Shown in pieces: positions 48,992 to 57,897 of a stretch of 64,000 nucleotides of DNA. Source of the stretch: Antrihabitans auranticaus (GTDB lineage: Bacteria; Actinomycetota; Actinomycetes; Mycobacteriales; Mycobacteriaceae); contig NZ_JAEMNW010000010.1 in assembly GCF_016481275.1 (NCBI RefSeq), positions 1 to 64,000 on the forward strand, written 5' to 3'. A model generated the notes under the pieces. That model saw only the letters and a program-made list of their open reading frames with translations, was not told the DNA's origin and did not search any database. How positions within the stretch are numbered: the stretch's first letter is position 1; each line of letters opens with the position of its first letter. The translations under genes were made by a program, and so were the position numbers.

Positions 48992-49444
48992 TCAGTGGTA
49001 CTGGTGCACCACCGCGTGCCCGATGCCACGTCCGATCATCCATTTGTTGACCGGCACTGTGACCACGAAGGCGACGGCGAGTGAGAACGCCAACGCGGTC
49101 CAGAAGAGCCAGCCGTCGATTCCTGCATCCATCGCGCCCGGTACTCCGACCATGATGGAGTTGTCGACGATTTCCATTACGAGGATCGACACCGTGTCGG
49201 CAGCGAGCGCAACCTTCACCGCCTGCTTGAAGCCGACTCCGGCGCGGAGCACGCCGCGCATCGTGAGCGCGTAGCCGAACACGAAGGCAAGCGCCACGGC
49301 GAGTACAACGGTCGCGGCACCGGGCCAACCCAGCGCGGTACCGATGACCATGCCGAGCACTTCACCGATCGCACAACCGGTCAAGCAGTGCAGCGTTGCC
49401 GATATCGCCATCGACCAGGAACTGCCGTGCTGCATATGAGTCAT
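48992..49444 (-). CDS. DUF4396 membrane protein
   Basis: 150 residues with about four helices (LGMVIGTALGWPGAATVVLAV, VKVALAADTVSILVMEIVDN, FWTALAFSLAVAFVVTV). The short N-terminus is rich in Met and His (MTHMQHG), and a Cys lies in helix one (LHCLTGCAIG), as in proteins of this family thought to handle copper or other metals. The ATG at 49444 is preferred; the longer frame runs through the GC-tract hairpins upstream. Convergent with the LLM fusion, stops 1 nt apart. Confidence 0.8.
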   Translation of the reverse strand: MTHMQHGSSWSMAISATLHCLTGCAIGEVLGMVIGTALGWPGAATVVLAVALAFVFGYALTMRGVLRAGVGFKQAVKVALAADTVSILVMEIVDNSIMVGVPGAMDAGIDGWLFWTALAFSLAVAFVVTVPVNKWMIGRGIGHAVVHQYH

Positions 49445-49484
49445 CTCAGAAGCCAACGCGTCACCACCATTCGTAGATTTGCGT

Positions 49485-49547
49485 ACCCATGGGGGGTATC
49501 CACGAACGCACGATAGCACCCCCTGGCGGCATACGCCAGGGGGGTAT
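49485..49547. promoter_or_regulatory. G/C-tract inverted repeats, CsoR-like operator candidate
   Basis: CCCCCTGGCG (49519-49528) and CGCCAGGGGG (49534-49543) form a perfect 10-bp stem with loop GCATA, and GGGGGGTATCC also occurs at 49491. CsoR/RcnR-type metal sensors bind such G-tract inverted repeats flanked by TA. The site is 75-100 nt upstream of the DUF4396 gene; it could instead be a terminator for the TetR gene. Confidence 0.4.
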
Positions 49548-49556
49548 CCAAATTTT

Positions 49557-50195
49557 CTACTGCGCCGGGCCGGAGACCTTAGCGGCGGTCACGCTGAACA
49601 GCGTCATAGCGGCATCGGACAGCAGCAGGTGCACCTGGTCGCGGGTCAGCGAGCCACGCGCGATCCATTCGCGCCCAGCAGCTTTCACGAGCCCACCGTA
49701 GGCGCGGGTCATCGCGCGCAGCTCGTCTGCCTGCTCGCTTCCGGCGAGCCCGAGCAACTGCAGGACCCGTTCGGCGGCGACTTCGTCTGCTTCGTCGAGA
49801 ATTCGCTGCACTTCGGGATCGTCGCCGACGCCTTCGGCACCGACGGCGACCACCCAGGTCCGGCCGTGTTCCTCGATGTTGTCGAGCAGCCAGGTGATCA
49901 TGGCCTCGATCCGCCCGCGCAGCGACCCTGCCGGGAGTTCGGTCCGGTCGTCGTCGGGCAGTTTGACCATCTTTCGGACGACGACCAGATACAGGTCGCG
50001 CTTGGTGCCGAAATAGTGGTTGATCAGCCCTCGTGCGACACCGGCCTCTTTGGCGAGGTCCGATGTCGACACGGCAGCGTAGGGGCGCTCGCCGAACATC
50101 CGGATGGCGCAGTCGAGAATCTGCCCTCTGCGCTCGTCGGGTTCGAGCCTGCGCCGCTTGGTCTCGGGTAGGCGTTGCGTCTCGGTCGTGCTCAT
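49557..50195 (-). CDS. TetR-family regulator
   Basis: 212 residues. The DNA-binding domain is at about 22-70 (ERRGQILDCAIRMFGERPYAAVSTSDLAKEAGVARGLINHYF). It is 41 nt downstream of the acyl-CoA dehydrogenase in the same direction, so it may regulate that gene and itself, perhaps in response to an acyl-CoA; the ligand is inferred. Confidence 0.88.
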   Translation of the reverse strand: MSTTETQRLPETKRRRLEPDERRGQILDCAIRMFGERPYAAVSTSDLAKEAGVARGLINHYFGTKRDLYLVVVRKMVKLPDDDRTELPAGSLRGRIEAMITWLLDNIEEHGRTWVVAVGAEGVGDDPEVQRILDEADEVAAERVLQLLGLAGSEQADELRAMTRAYGGLVKAAGREWIARGSLTRDQVHLLLSDAAMTLFSVTAAKVSGPAQ

Positions 50196-50236
50196 GGCAT
50201 TACGTTCGCACAGCGATCACCGAGATTCCCGACCGG

Positions 50237-51385
50237 CTACAGGGTCCTCGAAATGAGGTCCTTCATGATTTCGTTGCTACCAGCGAGAATGCGCAGAATG
50301 CGGGCGCCCGTGTAGATGCCCGAGATCGGGTATTCCGTCATGTAGCCGTAGCCACCGAAAAGCTGCAGACAGCGGTCCGCGACGATACCCAGCTGGTCGG
50401 TCAGCCAGTACTTGGCCATGGCGGCCTTCTGGACGTCGAGCTCGCCCGCCAGGTGCTTCTGGACGCAGTCGTCGATGAACGTGCGGCTGATCGTGGCTAT
50501 GGTCTTGCATTCCGCAAGCTCGAACTTGGTGTTCTGCAGCGCGAACAGCGGCTTACCGAAGGCGGTGCGACCCTTGGTGTAGTCGACGGTCATGCGGACC
50601 GCCTCTTCCATCATCGGCACCGCCATCAACCCGGTGATCAGACGTTCCTGGACCAGCTGCTGCATGAGCTGGACGAAGCCCTGACCTTCGACCTCGCCGA
50701 GCAGGTTGCCGACCGGCACCCGGAGACCGTCGAAGAACAGTTCCGCGGTGTCCTGACTCTTGCCACCGATCTTCGACAGCACGCGGCCACGCTGGAAGCC
50801 CGGAGTGTCATCGGAAACCTCGGCGAGGATCAACGACACACCCGCCGCGCCCTTGGACGGGTCCGTCTTCGCGGCGATAATCACAGCGTCGCAGTGGAAA
50901 CCGTTGGTGATGAACATCTTCGAACCGGTGATGACGTACTCGTCGCCCTCGCGCACCGCGCGAGTCTGGATGTTCTGCAGATCCGATCCGGTACCGGGCT
51001 CGGTCATTGCGATCGAGAGCACGTACTCCCCCGATGCGGCCTTCGGCAGGATCTTCCGCTTCAGCTCTTCGGAACCGTAGTGGTAGACGTACGGCGCGAC
51101 GATGCCGCTGTGGACAGCGATGCCGAGCGATCCGTCGCCGCTGTACATCTGCTCTTCGAGAATTGCCGCCTCATGCGCGAACGTGCCGCCACCGCCGCCG
51201 TACTCCTCGGGGATCATCACGCACAGCAGGCCGAGTTCGCCGGCACGGTTGTACAGGTTCCGATCCGGATAGCCCTGCTTGACGAACTTCTCTTCGTTCG
51301 GGACGACCTCTTTGACGAAGAAGCTGCGCGCAAGATCGCGAACTGCCTCTACCTCGTCGTCACTCCACGGCGCACGTACCGACAC
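50237..51385 (-). CDS. Acyl-CoA dehydrogenase
   Basis: 382 residues, flavin-dependent alpha,beta-dehydrogenation of acyl-CoA. FAD/substrate motifs SIAMTEPGTGSDLQNIQT and the C-terminal GGYGYMTEYPISGIYTGARILRILAGSNEIM are clear. GTG at 51385 has GGAGG 6 nt upstream; the ATG at 51403 would add six residues. Chain-length specificity cannot be read off. Downstream on the same strand lie a TetR gene and DUF4396. Confidence 0.92.
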   Translation of the reverse strand: MSVRAPWSDDEVEAVRDLARSFFVKEVVPNEEKFVKQGYPDRNLYNRAGELGLLCVMIPEEYGGGGGTFAHEAAILEEQMYSGDGSLGIAVHSGIVAPYVYHYGSEELKRKILPKAASGEYVLSIAMTEPGTGSDLQNIQTRAVREGDEYVITGSKMFITNGFHCDAVIIAAKTDPSKGAAGVSLILAEVSDDTPGFQRGRVLSKIGGKSQDTAELFFDGLRVPVGNLLGEVEGQGFVQLMQQLVQERLITGLMAVPMMEEAVRMTVDYTKGRTAFGKPLFALQNTKFELAECKTIATISRTFIDDCVQKHLAGELDVQKAAMAKYWLTDQLGIVADRCLQLFGGYGYMTEYPISGIYTGARILRILAGSNEIMKDLISRTL

Positions 51386-51449
51386 GGAAAACCTCCACTG
51401 CATTCATCGACGTTGATGAACACCAGCGTGACACGCTATTGGCAATCCG

Positions 51450-52220
51450 TCAATAACCCTGTCGGAAGTCTCTGGTCACCGCTTCCCCGGTATTCGAATG
51501 CACCCGCTCGGTCATGTCGAACGACCCGTCGTTCCGGATCCGCAGGATTGTGCTCGCCCTGGTCCCGTACTCCGGCGTCGCAATGAACAGCGACGAGACG
51601 GCGCGTTCCAACTCACGCGGAATGCCTGTCGCCGGTAGCTCGGCATCCGGCGCCGGGGTGTCGTCGGCCAGCAGCCCGAGGTACGGGTCGACAGGCCCGT
51701 CACCGTGATCGGTCTGGAGCACCGATGTGAAACCCGCGATCCCGTTGACCACCTTCGGCCAGGGGGTATCGAGAGCCGCGTTCGAGACTCCGTGCACACC
51801 CGGCTTCACCACCTGCGGATCCCCGGAACGGTTGCTGTACCACCACAATTCGTCGTGATCGGCGACAAGTAGATTGAATCCGTTGTACTGCTCCCCCGCC
51901 GCTTGCACCCGCTCGAGGTACGTCGCCGGGTCATCCTGCGACAGTAGATAATTCGCAACGAGTTCCCCGCGCGAACGGGGATCGGCGACCTCCCGGCCCG
52001 GCTCGCGTACGTTCGTCACCGCGGCGACTCGCCCGTCCGCCGTGATTCCCATCCAGGTGCCGTGCGCGCCGGGAGCAAGATCGCGACCCGCGAGAACGGG
52101 CGGTTGCGTATCCCACCAATGCACCGGAGCCGACTCGCGCGCGTAGAACTCGTCTCGGTTCGCGGCGAACACCAGCGGATAGTCCGGGTGCGCGTGCCAC
52201 GAAACCAGGATCAGACACAT
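51450..52220 (-). CDS. NRDE/TANGO2-family protein
   Basis: 256 residues. The N-terminal NRDE motif (FAANRDEFYAR, about 17-27) and the CysX start MCLILVSWH, whose Cys2 could be an N-terminal nucleophile, define the family. The human homologue TANGO2 affects lipid and haem handling, but the biochemical activity is unsettled. The gene lies between the acyl-CoA dehydrogenase and a cyclase gene on the same strand (23 nt to the latter). Confidence 0.9.
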   Translation of the reverse strand: MCLILVSWHAHPDYPLVFAANRDEFYARESAPVHWWDTQPPVLAGRDLAPGAHGTWMGITADGRVAAVTNVREPGREVADPRSRGELVANYLLSQDDPATYLERVQAAGEQYNGFNLLVADHDELWWYSNRSGDPQVVKPGVHGVSNAALDTPWPKVVNGIAGFTSVLQTDHGDGPVDPYLGLLADDTPAPDAELPATGIPRELERAVSSLFIATPEYGTRASTILRIRNDGSFDMTERVHSNTGEAVTRDFRQGY

Positions 52221-52243
52221 ACCGCCTGTCTACACCATCGGCC

Positions 52244-52951
52244 TTACCCCAGGTCGGCGTCGACGATCGCGAGTACCCGGCACGGTCCGCCGGACCCGCC
52301 ACGATGCGTCGGCGCGCCGACCACGACAAGTGCGCCGATCGCAGGAACGGCCGACAGATTTGCCAGAGCCTCGACGCAGTACCGGCCTGCGCTCAGTAGC
52401 GCCGAATGAGCGCCGAATTCGCGGCTGCTCGAACAATCGATACTCAACGTGTCGACACCTAATCCGACGATGTCGCGCTCGCGCACGAGAAATCGGACCG
52501 CTTCCGCGCTGAAGCCCGGCGCGTGTGCGATGCCTTCGGAATCGAGGTTGACGAACGCGCCGGGAGTACCGAGCCGCACATCCCACCCCGAGTTCATGGC
52601 GACGAAGGCGCGGTTCGGCACACAGCCGTTGGCGCGCTCCCAGTCGGCGATGTCACCGACCGTCAGGACGGTGTCGGCATCGTCGGCCGCGCGTCCGGAG
52701 ATATCGATGACGACCAGCGGAGCGACCAGGTCTGCGGCGGGAATGAGGTCCGTGGACAGTCCGTCGGCGGCACGGTGCGAAGGCGCGTCGACATGGGTGC
52801 CGACATGCTCCCAGTACCGCAATTCGTTCATCTCGAAGCCGTCGTCGGCAACGGACGCGACTTCGGTCATCTCGAACGGCGCATCGCCCGGCCACAGCGG
52901 AAACCCCGTATGAAGGGTGTGTGTGAGGTCGAAAACCTGTCCAGGCTTCAT
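52244..52951 (-). CDS. Cyclase-family (kynurenine formamidase-like) hydrolase
   Basis: 235 residues. The metal-binding motif HVGTHVDAPSH (about 48-58) is that of the cyclase/Mn-dependent formamidase family. C-terminal residues GAPTHRGGSGGPCRVLAI complete the fold. Known members hydrolyse N-formylkynurenine, isatin or other amides; without tryptophan-pathway neighbours the substrate is open. The gene diverges from the thioesterase at 53007. Confidence 0.88.
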   Translation of the reverse strand: MKPGQVFDLTHTLHTGFPLWPGDAPFEMTEVASVADDGFEMNELRYWEHVGTHVDAPSHRAADGLSTDLIPAADLVAPLVVIDISGRAADDADTVLTVGDIADWERANGCVPNRAFVAMNSGWDVRLGTPGAFVNLDSEGIAHAPGFSAEAVRFLVRERDIVGLGVDTLSIDCSSSREFGAHSALLSAGRYCVEALANLSAVPAIGALVVVGAPTHRGGSGGPCRVLAIVDADLG

Positions 52952-53006
52952 CACGCGATCCAATCCCAGATGCGGTGCGTTGCCAACCCCTGGTAGACGT
53001 TGATCC

Positions 53007-53750
53007 GTGACGTCACAGTGGATTCGCACCGCCCAGTCCCTCCCATCGGCTCGCGGCGTGCTGCTGTGCTTCCCGCACGGCGGTGGAACTGCCGGGGCAT
53101 ACCGGGCTCTGGCTGCGGCGCTGACACCCAAGGTCGAGGTGCTGACGGTCCAATATCCCGGTCGGCAGGATCGCCTCATGGATCCCATGGTCGCCGACCT
53201 CGTGGCCATGGCCGCCGCCGTCGCCGACGAACTGCAGGTCGATCCCACGCGACGACTCGGTGTGTTCGGCCACAGCATGGGTGCAACCGTCGCATTCGAG
53301 GCCGCCCGCCTGCTCGAGCAGCGCGGCACCCACCCGACCTCGCTGTTCGTGTCCGGTCGGCCCGCGCCACAGATCCCCGAAGCTGCGCGCCTGCACCTCG
53401 CGTCCGACACTGCGCTGCTCGACGACATGCGCCGTCTTGGCGGACCCGACTCGCAGGTCGTCGAGGTGCTGACAGCCAACCCCGATCTGGCCGAAATGGT
53501 CCTGCCGTTCGTCCGCAGCGATTACAAGGCTGTCGAGACCTACACCTTCGTCCCGGGACCCGATGTTTCCTGCCCGCTGACCGCGCTCCTCTCGACTTCG
53601 GACCCTACGACCTCCGAACCCCAGATGCGGGCGTGGAGCGACCGCACGACAGGCGCTTTCGAGCTGGTCAAGTTTCCCGGCGGGCACTTCTACATCGACG
53701 ACAACCTGCCCGCGGTCGCCGAGACGATCACCACACGATTGCTGGCCTAG
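53007..53750 (+). CDS. Type II thioesterase
   Basis: 247 residues, thioesterase-II/TesA-type alpha/beta hydrolase. Oxyanion segment LLCFPHGGGTAGAYRAL, nucleophile elbow VFGHSMGATVAFEAA (Ser near 92), Asp in LLSTSDPTT and His in FPGGHFYI. Such enzymes clear misloaded acyl groups from polyketide or peptide synthetases, but no such synthase is in the window. GTG start at 53007. Confidence 0.9.
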   Translation: MTSQWIRTAQSLPSARGVLLCFPHGGGTAGAYRALAAALTPKVEVLTVQYPGRQDRLMDPMVADLVAMAAAVADELQVDPTRRLGVFGHSMGATVAFEAARLLEQRGTHPTSLFVSGRPAPQIPEAARLHLASDTALLDDMRRLGGPDSQVVEVLTANPDLAEMVLPFVRSDYKAVETYTFVPGPDVSCPLTALLSTSDPTTSEPQMRAWSDRTTGAFELVKFPGGHFYIDDNLPAVAETITTRLLA

Positions 53751-53824
53751 AGCACAGCGGGCGGCATGGGATACTGGTTCGCACCCATCCGCCCTGATCA
53801 GCCGAGGAATGAACACCCAAGTCG

Positions 53825-55264
53825 ATGGCCGAGACAACACCGCAAGCACCTGCCACCATCGACGCGGCCGACCTCGACACCTGTCTGCGAGTGCTGGAAT
53901 CCGCCGCCCTCCTCGACGACGACCACCCCGATTCGATCGCGGTGCAACGCGCCGTCGGGCACATGTTCAAGAAACTCAAGAAGCGCAGACGAGACGCAGC
54001 GCGCGATGCGGTGTCCGCCGCCGACCGCGCGGTCGTCGCGGCGACCGCCACAGGTTCCCCCGAGCGAATCGATGACGAGACCGCGGGAATCCCACTCACC
54101 TCGAACGCCGAAGGCGCCATCGCCGGCACCCTGATCCGGCCACGGCCCTGCTACATCTGCAAGACCAAGTACACGCGGGTCGACGCGTTCTACCACCAAC
54201 TCTGTCCGGATTGCGCCGCATTGAGCCGGTCGAAGCGCGACGCTCGCACCGACCTCACCGGTCGGCGGGCGTTGCTGACCGGTGGCAGGGCCAAGATCGG
54301 GATGTACATCGCGCTGCGCCTGCTGCGCGACGGCGCGCACACGACGATCACCACTCGCTTCCCCAACGACGCGGTCCGCCGCTTCAAGGCGATGGAGGAC
54401 AGCGACGAGTGGATTCATCGGCTGCACGTGGTCGGAATCGACTTGCGCGACCCAGCACAGGTCGTCGCTCTGGCCGACAGCGTCGCCGCACACGGTCCGC
54501 TGGACATCTTGATCAACAATGCCGCCCAGACGGTGAAACGCTCACCGGGTTCCTACGGAGCGCTCGTCGACGCGGAGTCCGGTCCGATGCCGATCGGCGC
54601 ACTGCCGGACATTCTCACGTTCGGCAAGACAATGCAGGCCCACCCGACATCTCTGACCAGTTCGCTGTCATCCGTACTCGACGTCACCGATCTCGCACTG
54701 GTCGCCAAATCCGCTACACCGGAACGCATTTCGAAGGGCATCGCGATCGATGCCGGTGGCCTGGTCCCCGATCTTGCGCACACCAACAGCTGGGTCCAGA
54801 CCGTCGGCGAGGTCGATCCCGTCGAACTTCTGGAAGTGCAGCTCTGCAATTCGGTCGCGCCGTTCATCCTCGTCTCGCGGTTGCGGCCAGTCATGGCGGC
54901 CGCAGCTGCGCACCGCAAGTACATCGTCAACGTCTCCGCGATGGAGGGTCAGTTCAGTCGTGCCTACAAGGGCCCGGGCCACCCGCATACGAACATGGCC
55001 AAGGCCGCGCTGAACATGCTCACCCGGACGAGCGCCAAGGAGATGCTGGACGTCGACGGCATTCTGATGACGGCCGTCGACACGGGCTGGATCACCGACG
55101 AACGCCCGCATCCGACGAAGATGCGCCTGGCGGACGAGGGTTTTCACGCTCCGCTCGATCTGGTCGACGGCGCAGCCCGCGTGTACGACCCGATCGTCCA
55201 GGGCGAGCACGGAAACGACCTGCACGGGTGCTTCCTGAAGGATTTCCAGCCGTCTCCCTGGTAG
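53825..55264 (+). CDS. SDR-family protein with N-terminal zinc-binding region
   Basis: 479 residues. A hydrophilic N-terminus is followed by CYICKTKYTRVDAFYHQLCPDC at about 108-129, a likely zinc-binding knuckle. Then comes a Rossmann SDR domain (ALLTGGRAKIGMYIALRLL, ILINNAAQT). The Ser of the active site is in NVSAMEGQF, but the Tyr of YxxxK is replaced by Thr in TNMAKAALNM, though the Lys is retained. Classical reductase activity is therefore uncertain; similar proteins occur in other bacteria and fungi. The GCS2 gene starts 32 nt downstream. Confidence 0.82.
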   Translation: MAETTPQAPATIDAADLDTCLRVLESAALLDDDHPDSIAVQRAVGHMFKKLKKRRRDAARDAVSAADRAVVAATATGSPERIDDETAGIPLTSNAEGAIAGTLIRPRPCYICKTKYTRVDAFYHQLCPDCAALSRSKRDARTDLTGRRALLTGGRAKIGMYIALRLLRDGAHTTITTRFPNDAVRRFKAMEDSDEWIHRLHVVGIDLRDPAQVVALADSVAAHGPLDILINNAAQTVKRSPGSYGALVDAESGPMPIGALPDILTFGKTMQAHPTSLTSSLSSVLDVTDLALVAKSATPERISKGIAIDAGGLVPDLAHTNSWVQTVGEVDPVELLEVQLCNSVAPFILVSRLRPVMAAAAAHRKYIVNVSAMEGQFSRAYKGPGHPHTNMAKAALNMLTRTSAKEMLDVDGILMTAVDTGWITDERPHPTKMRLADEGFHAPLDLVDGAARVYDPIVQGEHGNDLHGCFLKDFQPSPW

Positions 55265-55295
55265 ACCCGCACCAAACATGGGTACCGTCCTGGGT

Positions 55296-56792
55296 ATGGG
55301 CGAGGACGTCGAGGTACGCAAGTTCACTCGCCAGGACCGGCAACGGTTCCGGGCCAAGGTGAACCAGTGTTTGGAGGCACTCGGTTCCATGCTCGCCGAC
55401 GGCCAGTTCGAGGTCGGCGATCCGCGCATCGGGATGGAGATCGAACTCAATCTCGTCGACGAGGCGATGCAGCCCGCGATGGCGAACGCTGAGGTTCTCG
55501 ATGCGATCGCGGACCCCGATTTCCAGACCGAACTCGGCCAGTTCAACATTGAAATCAACGTGGCGCCAAGACTTTTGCAGGGCAACCACGTTCGCGAACT
55601 CGAGCGCGATCTGCGGAAATCGCTCAATTCCGCCGACGAACGGGCACGGTCGGTCGGTAGCCGGCTCGCGATGATCGGCATGCTGCCGACGCTGACCGAG
55701 CAGCACTTCGAACACAAGTGGATCTCCGCGAATCCCCGGTACGACTTGCTCAATCAGCAAATTTTCGCCGCACGGGGCGAAGATATCGAGCTGCAGATCG
55801 CCGGCGAGAAGTTGCCCGGAGCAACTGACACCGAAGAGCTTTCGACGATCTGTGACACGATCCTGCCCGAGGCAGCGTGCACGTCGATGCAGTTGCATCT
55901 CCAGGTCGCACCGGAAGCCTTTGCCGCACACTGGAATGCCGCGCAGGCGCTCGCCGGTGTGCAGGTGGCCCTGGCAGCCAATTCGCCGTTCTTTGCAGGC
56001 AAGGCACTGTGGCACGAGACTCGGCTGCCCATGTTCGAGCAGGCAACCGATACTCGTCCCCAGGAACTGAAAAACCAGGGCGTGCGGCCGCGCGTCTGGT
56101 TCGGTGAACGGTGGATCACCTCGATATTCGATCTGTTCGAAGAGAATTCGCGCTACTTTCCCTCCCTGCTACCCGTGTTCTCGGACGAGGACCCGCTTGC
56201 CATGCTCGAGCGCGGCGAGGCACCGCGGCTGGCGGAACTGAAGCTGCACAACGGAACTGTGTATCGCTGGAACCGGCCGATCTACGACATGGTCGACGGC
56301 AAGTATCATCTGCGCCTGGAAAATCGCGTCCTGCCTGCCTGCCCGTCGATAATCGACACGCTTGCCGACGCCGCGTTCTACTACGGTGCCGTGCACTCGC
56401 TGGCACACGCCGATCGGCCCGTCTGGACGCAGATGTCGTTCGACGCCGCGGGAGAGAACCTCCGCGCCGGTGCACGCTGCAGCTTCGACGCCCGCCTCTA
56501 CTGGCCGGAGGTCGGGTGGGTCAGCCCGCAGGAACTGGTCCTGCGGCGCCTACTTCCCATGGCGCAGGCGGGTCTTGCGGCCTACGGCGTCGACTCCGAC
56601 GTCATCGACCGCTACCTCGGCGTCATCGAGGCCCGATGCCTGAGCAGGCGGTCCGGCTCCGGGTGGCAGCGAGAAGCGGTTGTCGCCCGCGAGCGCGCTG
56701 GCGACTCGCGCGAGGTCGCCCTCGCGGGCATGCTCGCCGACTACGTCACCAATATGTCCGAGGGCGAGCCTGTCCACACCTGGGGTTGGTAG
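55296..56792 (+). CDS. GCS2-family glutamate-cysteine ligase-like protein
   Basis: 498 residues. The start of the ATP-grasp-like glutamine synthetase fold, GDPRIGMEIELNLVDE, and the block TELGQFNIEINVAPR are typical of the GCS2/YbdK branch. C-terminal YLEVRCL-like residues are replaced by a different region. It could ligate glutamate to cysteine or another amine. Actinobacteria of this group make mycothiol rather than glutathione, so the true substrate is open. ATG at 55296 preferred. Confidence 0.85.
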   Translation: MGEDVEVRKFTRQDRQRFRAKVNQCLEALGSMLADGQFEVGDPRIGMEIELNLVDEAMQPAMANAEVLDAIADPDFQTELGQFNIEINVAPRLLQGNHVRELERDLRKSLNSADERARSVGSRLAMIGMLPTLTEQHFEHKWISANPRYDLLNQQIFAARGEDIELQIAGEKLPGATDTEELSTICDTILPEAACTSMQLHLQVAPEAFAAHWNAAQALAGVQVALAANSPFFAGKALWHETRLPMFEQATDTRPQELKNQGVRPRVWFGERWITSIFDLFEENSRYFPSLLPVFSDEDPLAMLERGEAPRLAELKLHNGTVYRWNRPIYDMVDGKYHLRLENRVLPACPSIIDTLADAAFYYGAVHSLAHADRPVWTQMSFDAAGENLRAGARCSFDARLYWPEVGWVSPQELVLRRLLPMAQAGLAAYGVDSDVIDRYLGVIEARCLSRRSGSGWQREAVVARERAGDSREVALAGMLADYVTNMSEGEPVHTWGW

Positions 56793-56794
56793 TT

Positions 56795-56821
56795 CTCGGG
56801 GTCAGAGCTCTCGGGGTCAGA
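56795..56821. repeat. Short 15-bp tandem duplication
   Basis: CTCGGGGTCAGA occurs at 56795 and 56810, with period 15. The second copy contains the stop codon of the hydrolase-LuxR gene. Probably a small local duplication. Confidence 0.6.
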
Positions 56822-57860
56822 CCCAGCCGCTGCGAACCGCATGGGCAGCGGCCGCGGCTCGCGACGAGACGCCGAGCTTCGTCCTGATGTTCGCGACATG
56901 GCGGTGGACGGTGTGGGTGCTCAGCGTCAGACGCGCGGCGATCTCCTGGTCGGTCAATCCCTGTGCGATCAGGACGACGACCTCACGCTCGCGTCCGGAT
57001 AGGTCCTTCGGCACCGAAGGTTCGGATTGCCGCGGTGCCCCGAGAAATTCGAGGATGGCGTCCGTGATCGCGACCGAGTCGCCGCGCCACGGGTAGTGAT
57101 CGAGACCGTCGAGCGCAAGGAACTGTGCACCGGCAACACTGCTCGCGAATCTTCGGCCGAGTCCGAAGGGAATCGCTTTGTCCTGCCTGCGATGCATGAC
57201 GAGCGTGCGCGCGTCGATGCTCGTCAGACAGGCACCGGCGTCGAAATCGTAGACGGCACGCAACGTCTCCGCAGCGACCTCCGCAGTCGCCGAGGCGCGC
57301 TGAAACTCGACGAAATCGCGCCGATCGTCGGCAGATGCGTCGGGCAGGAAGATGTCCGCCAAGTACTTCGACGCAACACCCCAGTGCTCGGCGACGAGCG
57401 CGACGATGGCATCCCGGGCCTTCGCATCGGCGATGTCGGTTCCGCGAATATACGAACCGTAGATGACCAGATTCCCAACCCGATCGGGATTGCGGCTGGC
57501 GTAGCAGGCCACCACACCGCCGCCCGACGACATTCCCGCCAGGTCGAACCGCGACGACCCGAATTCTGCGGTAGCTGCCTCGATGACAGCGCTCAGATTG
57601 TCGACCTCGGCAGCCAGTGTGACTCGGTAACCGGGAGCCGGCCCCGACAGACCGATACCTGGGCGATCGTAACGAATCACGGTGCGCTGCTCTGCGATTC
57701 GACCGACGAAACTGCGGAAAAGGCTGTTCTGCCAATCCAAATCGAGATGGCTGCACCACCACCCACCGACGACGAGCGGCGGACCGCTACCGATAGCGGA
57801 CCATGCGAGGTCGCGTCCCGCGACCTCGGTCCGAAAGAGTCGCTGCTCCGCCGCATGCAC
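56817..57860 (-). CDS. Alpha/beta hydrolase fused to LuxR-type helix-turn-helix
   Basis: 347 residues. Residues 1-270 are an alpha/beta hydrolase with nucleophile motif LAGMSSGGGVV (Ser near 107), Asp in HRRQDKAIPF and His in GLDHYPW. Residues about 283-345 are a LuxR/GerE DNA-binding domain (LSGREREVVVLIAQGLTDQEIAARLTLSTHTVHRHVANIRTKLG). The hydrolase part may act as the ligand-sensing domain of a one-component regulator, as D14/KAI2 do in plants; this is inference. Divergent neighbours: none close. Confidence 0.9.
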   Translation of the reverse strand: MHAAEQRLFRTEVAGRDLAWSAIGSGPPLVVGGWWCSHLDLDWQNSLFRSFVGRIAEQRTVIRYDRPGIGLSGPAPGYRVTLAAEVDNLSAVIEAATAEFGSSRFDLAGMSSGGGVVACYASRNPDRVGNLVIYGSYIRGTDIADAKARDAIVALVAEHWGVASKYLADIFLPDASADDRRDFVEFQRASATAEVAAETLRAVYDFDAGACLTSIDARTLVMHRRQDKAIPFGLGRRFASSVAGAQFLALDGLDHYPWRGDSVAITDAILEFLGAPRQSEPSVPKDLSGREREVVVLIAQGLTDQEIAARLTLSTHTVHRHVANIRTKLGVSSRAAAAAHAVRSGWV

Positions 57861-57897
57861 ACCGCGAGTGTAGAACGCCCGCGCCGTTTGCTGCGGC

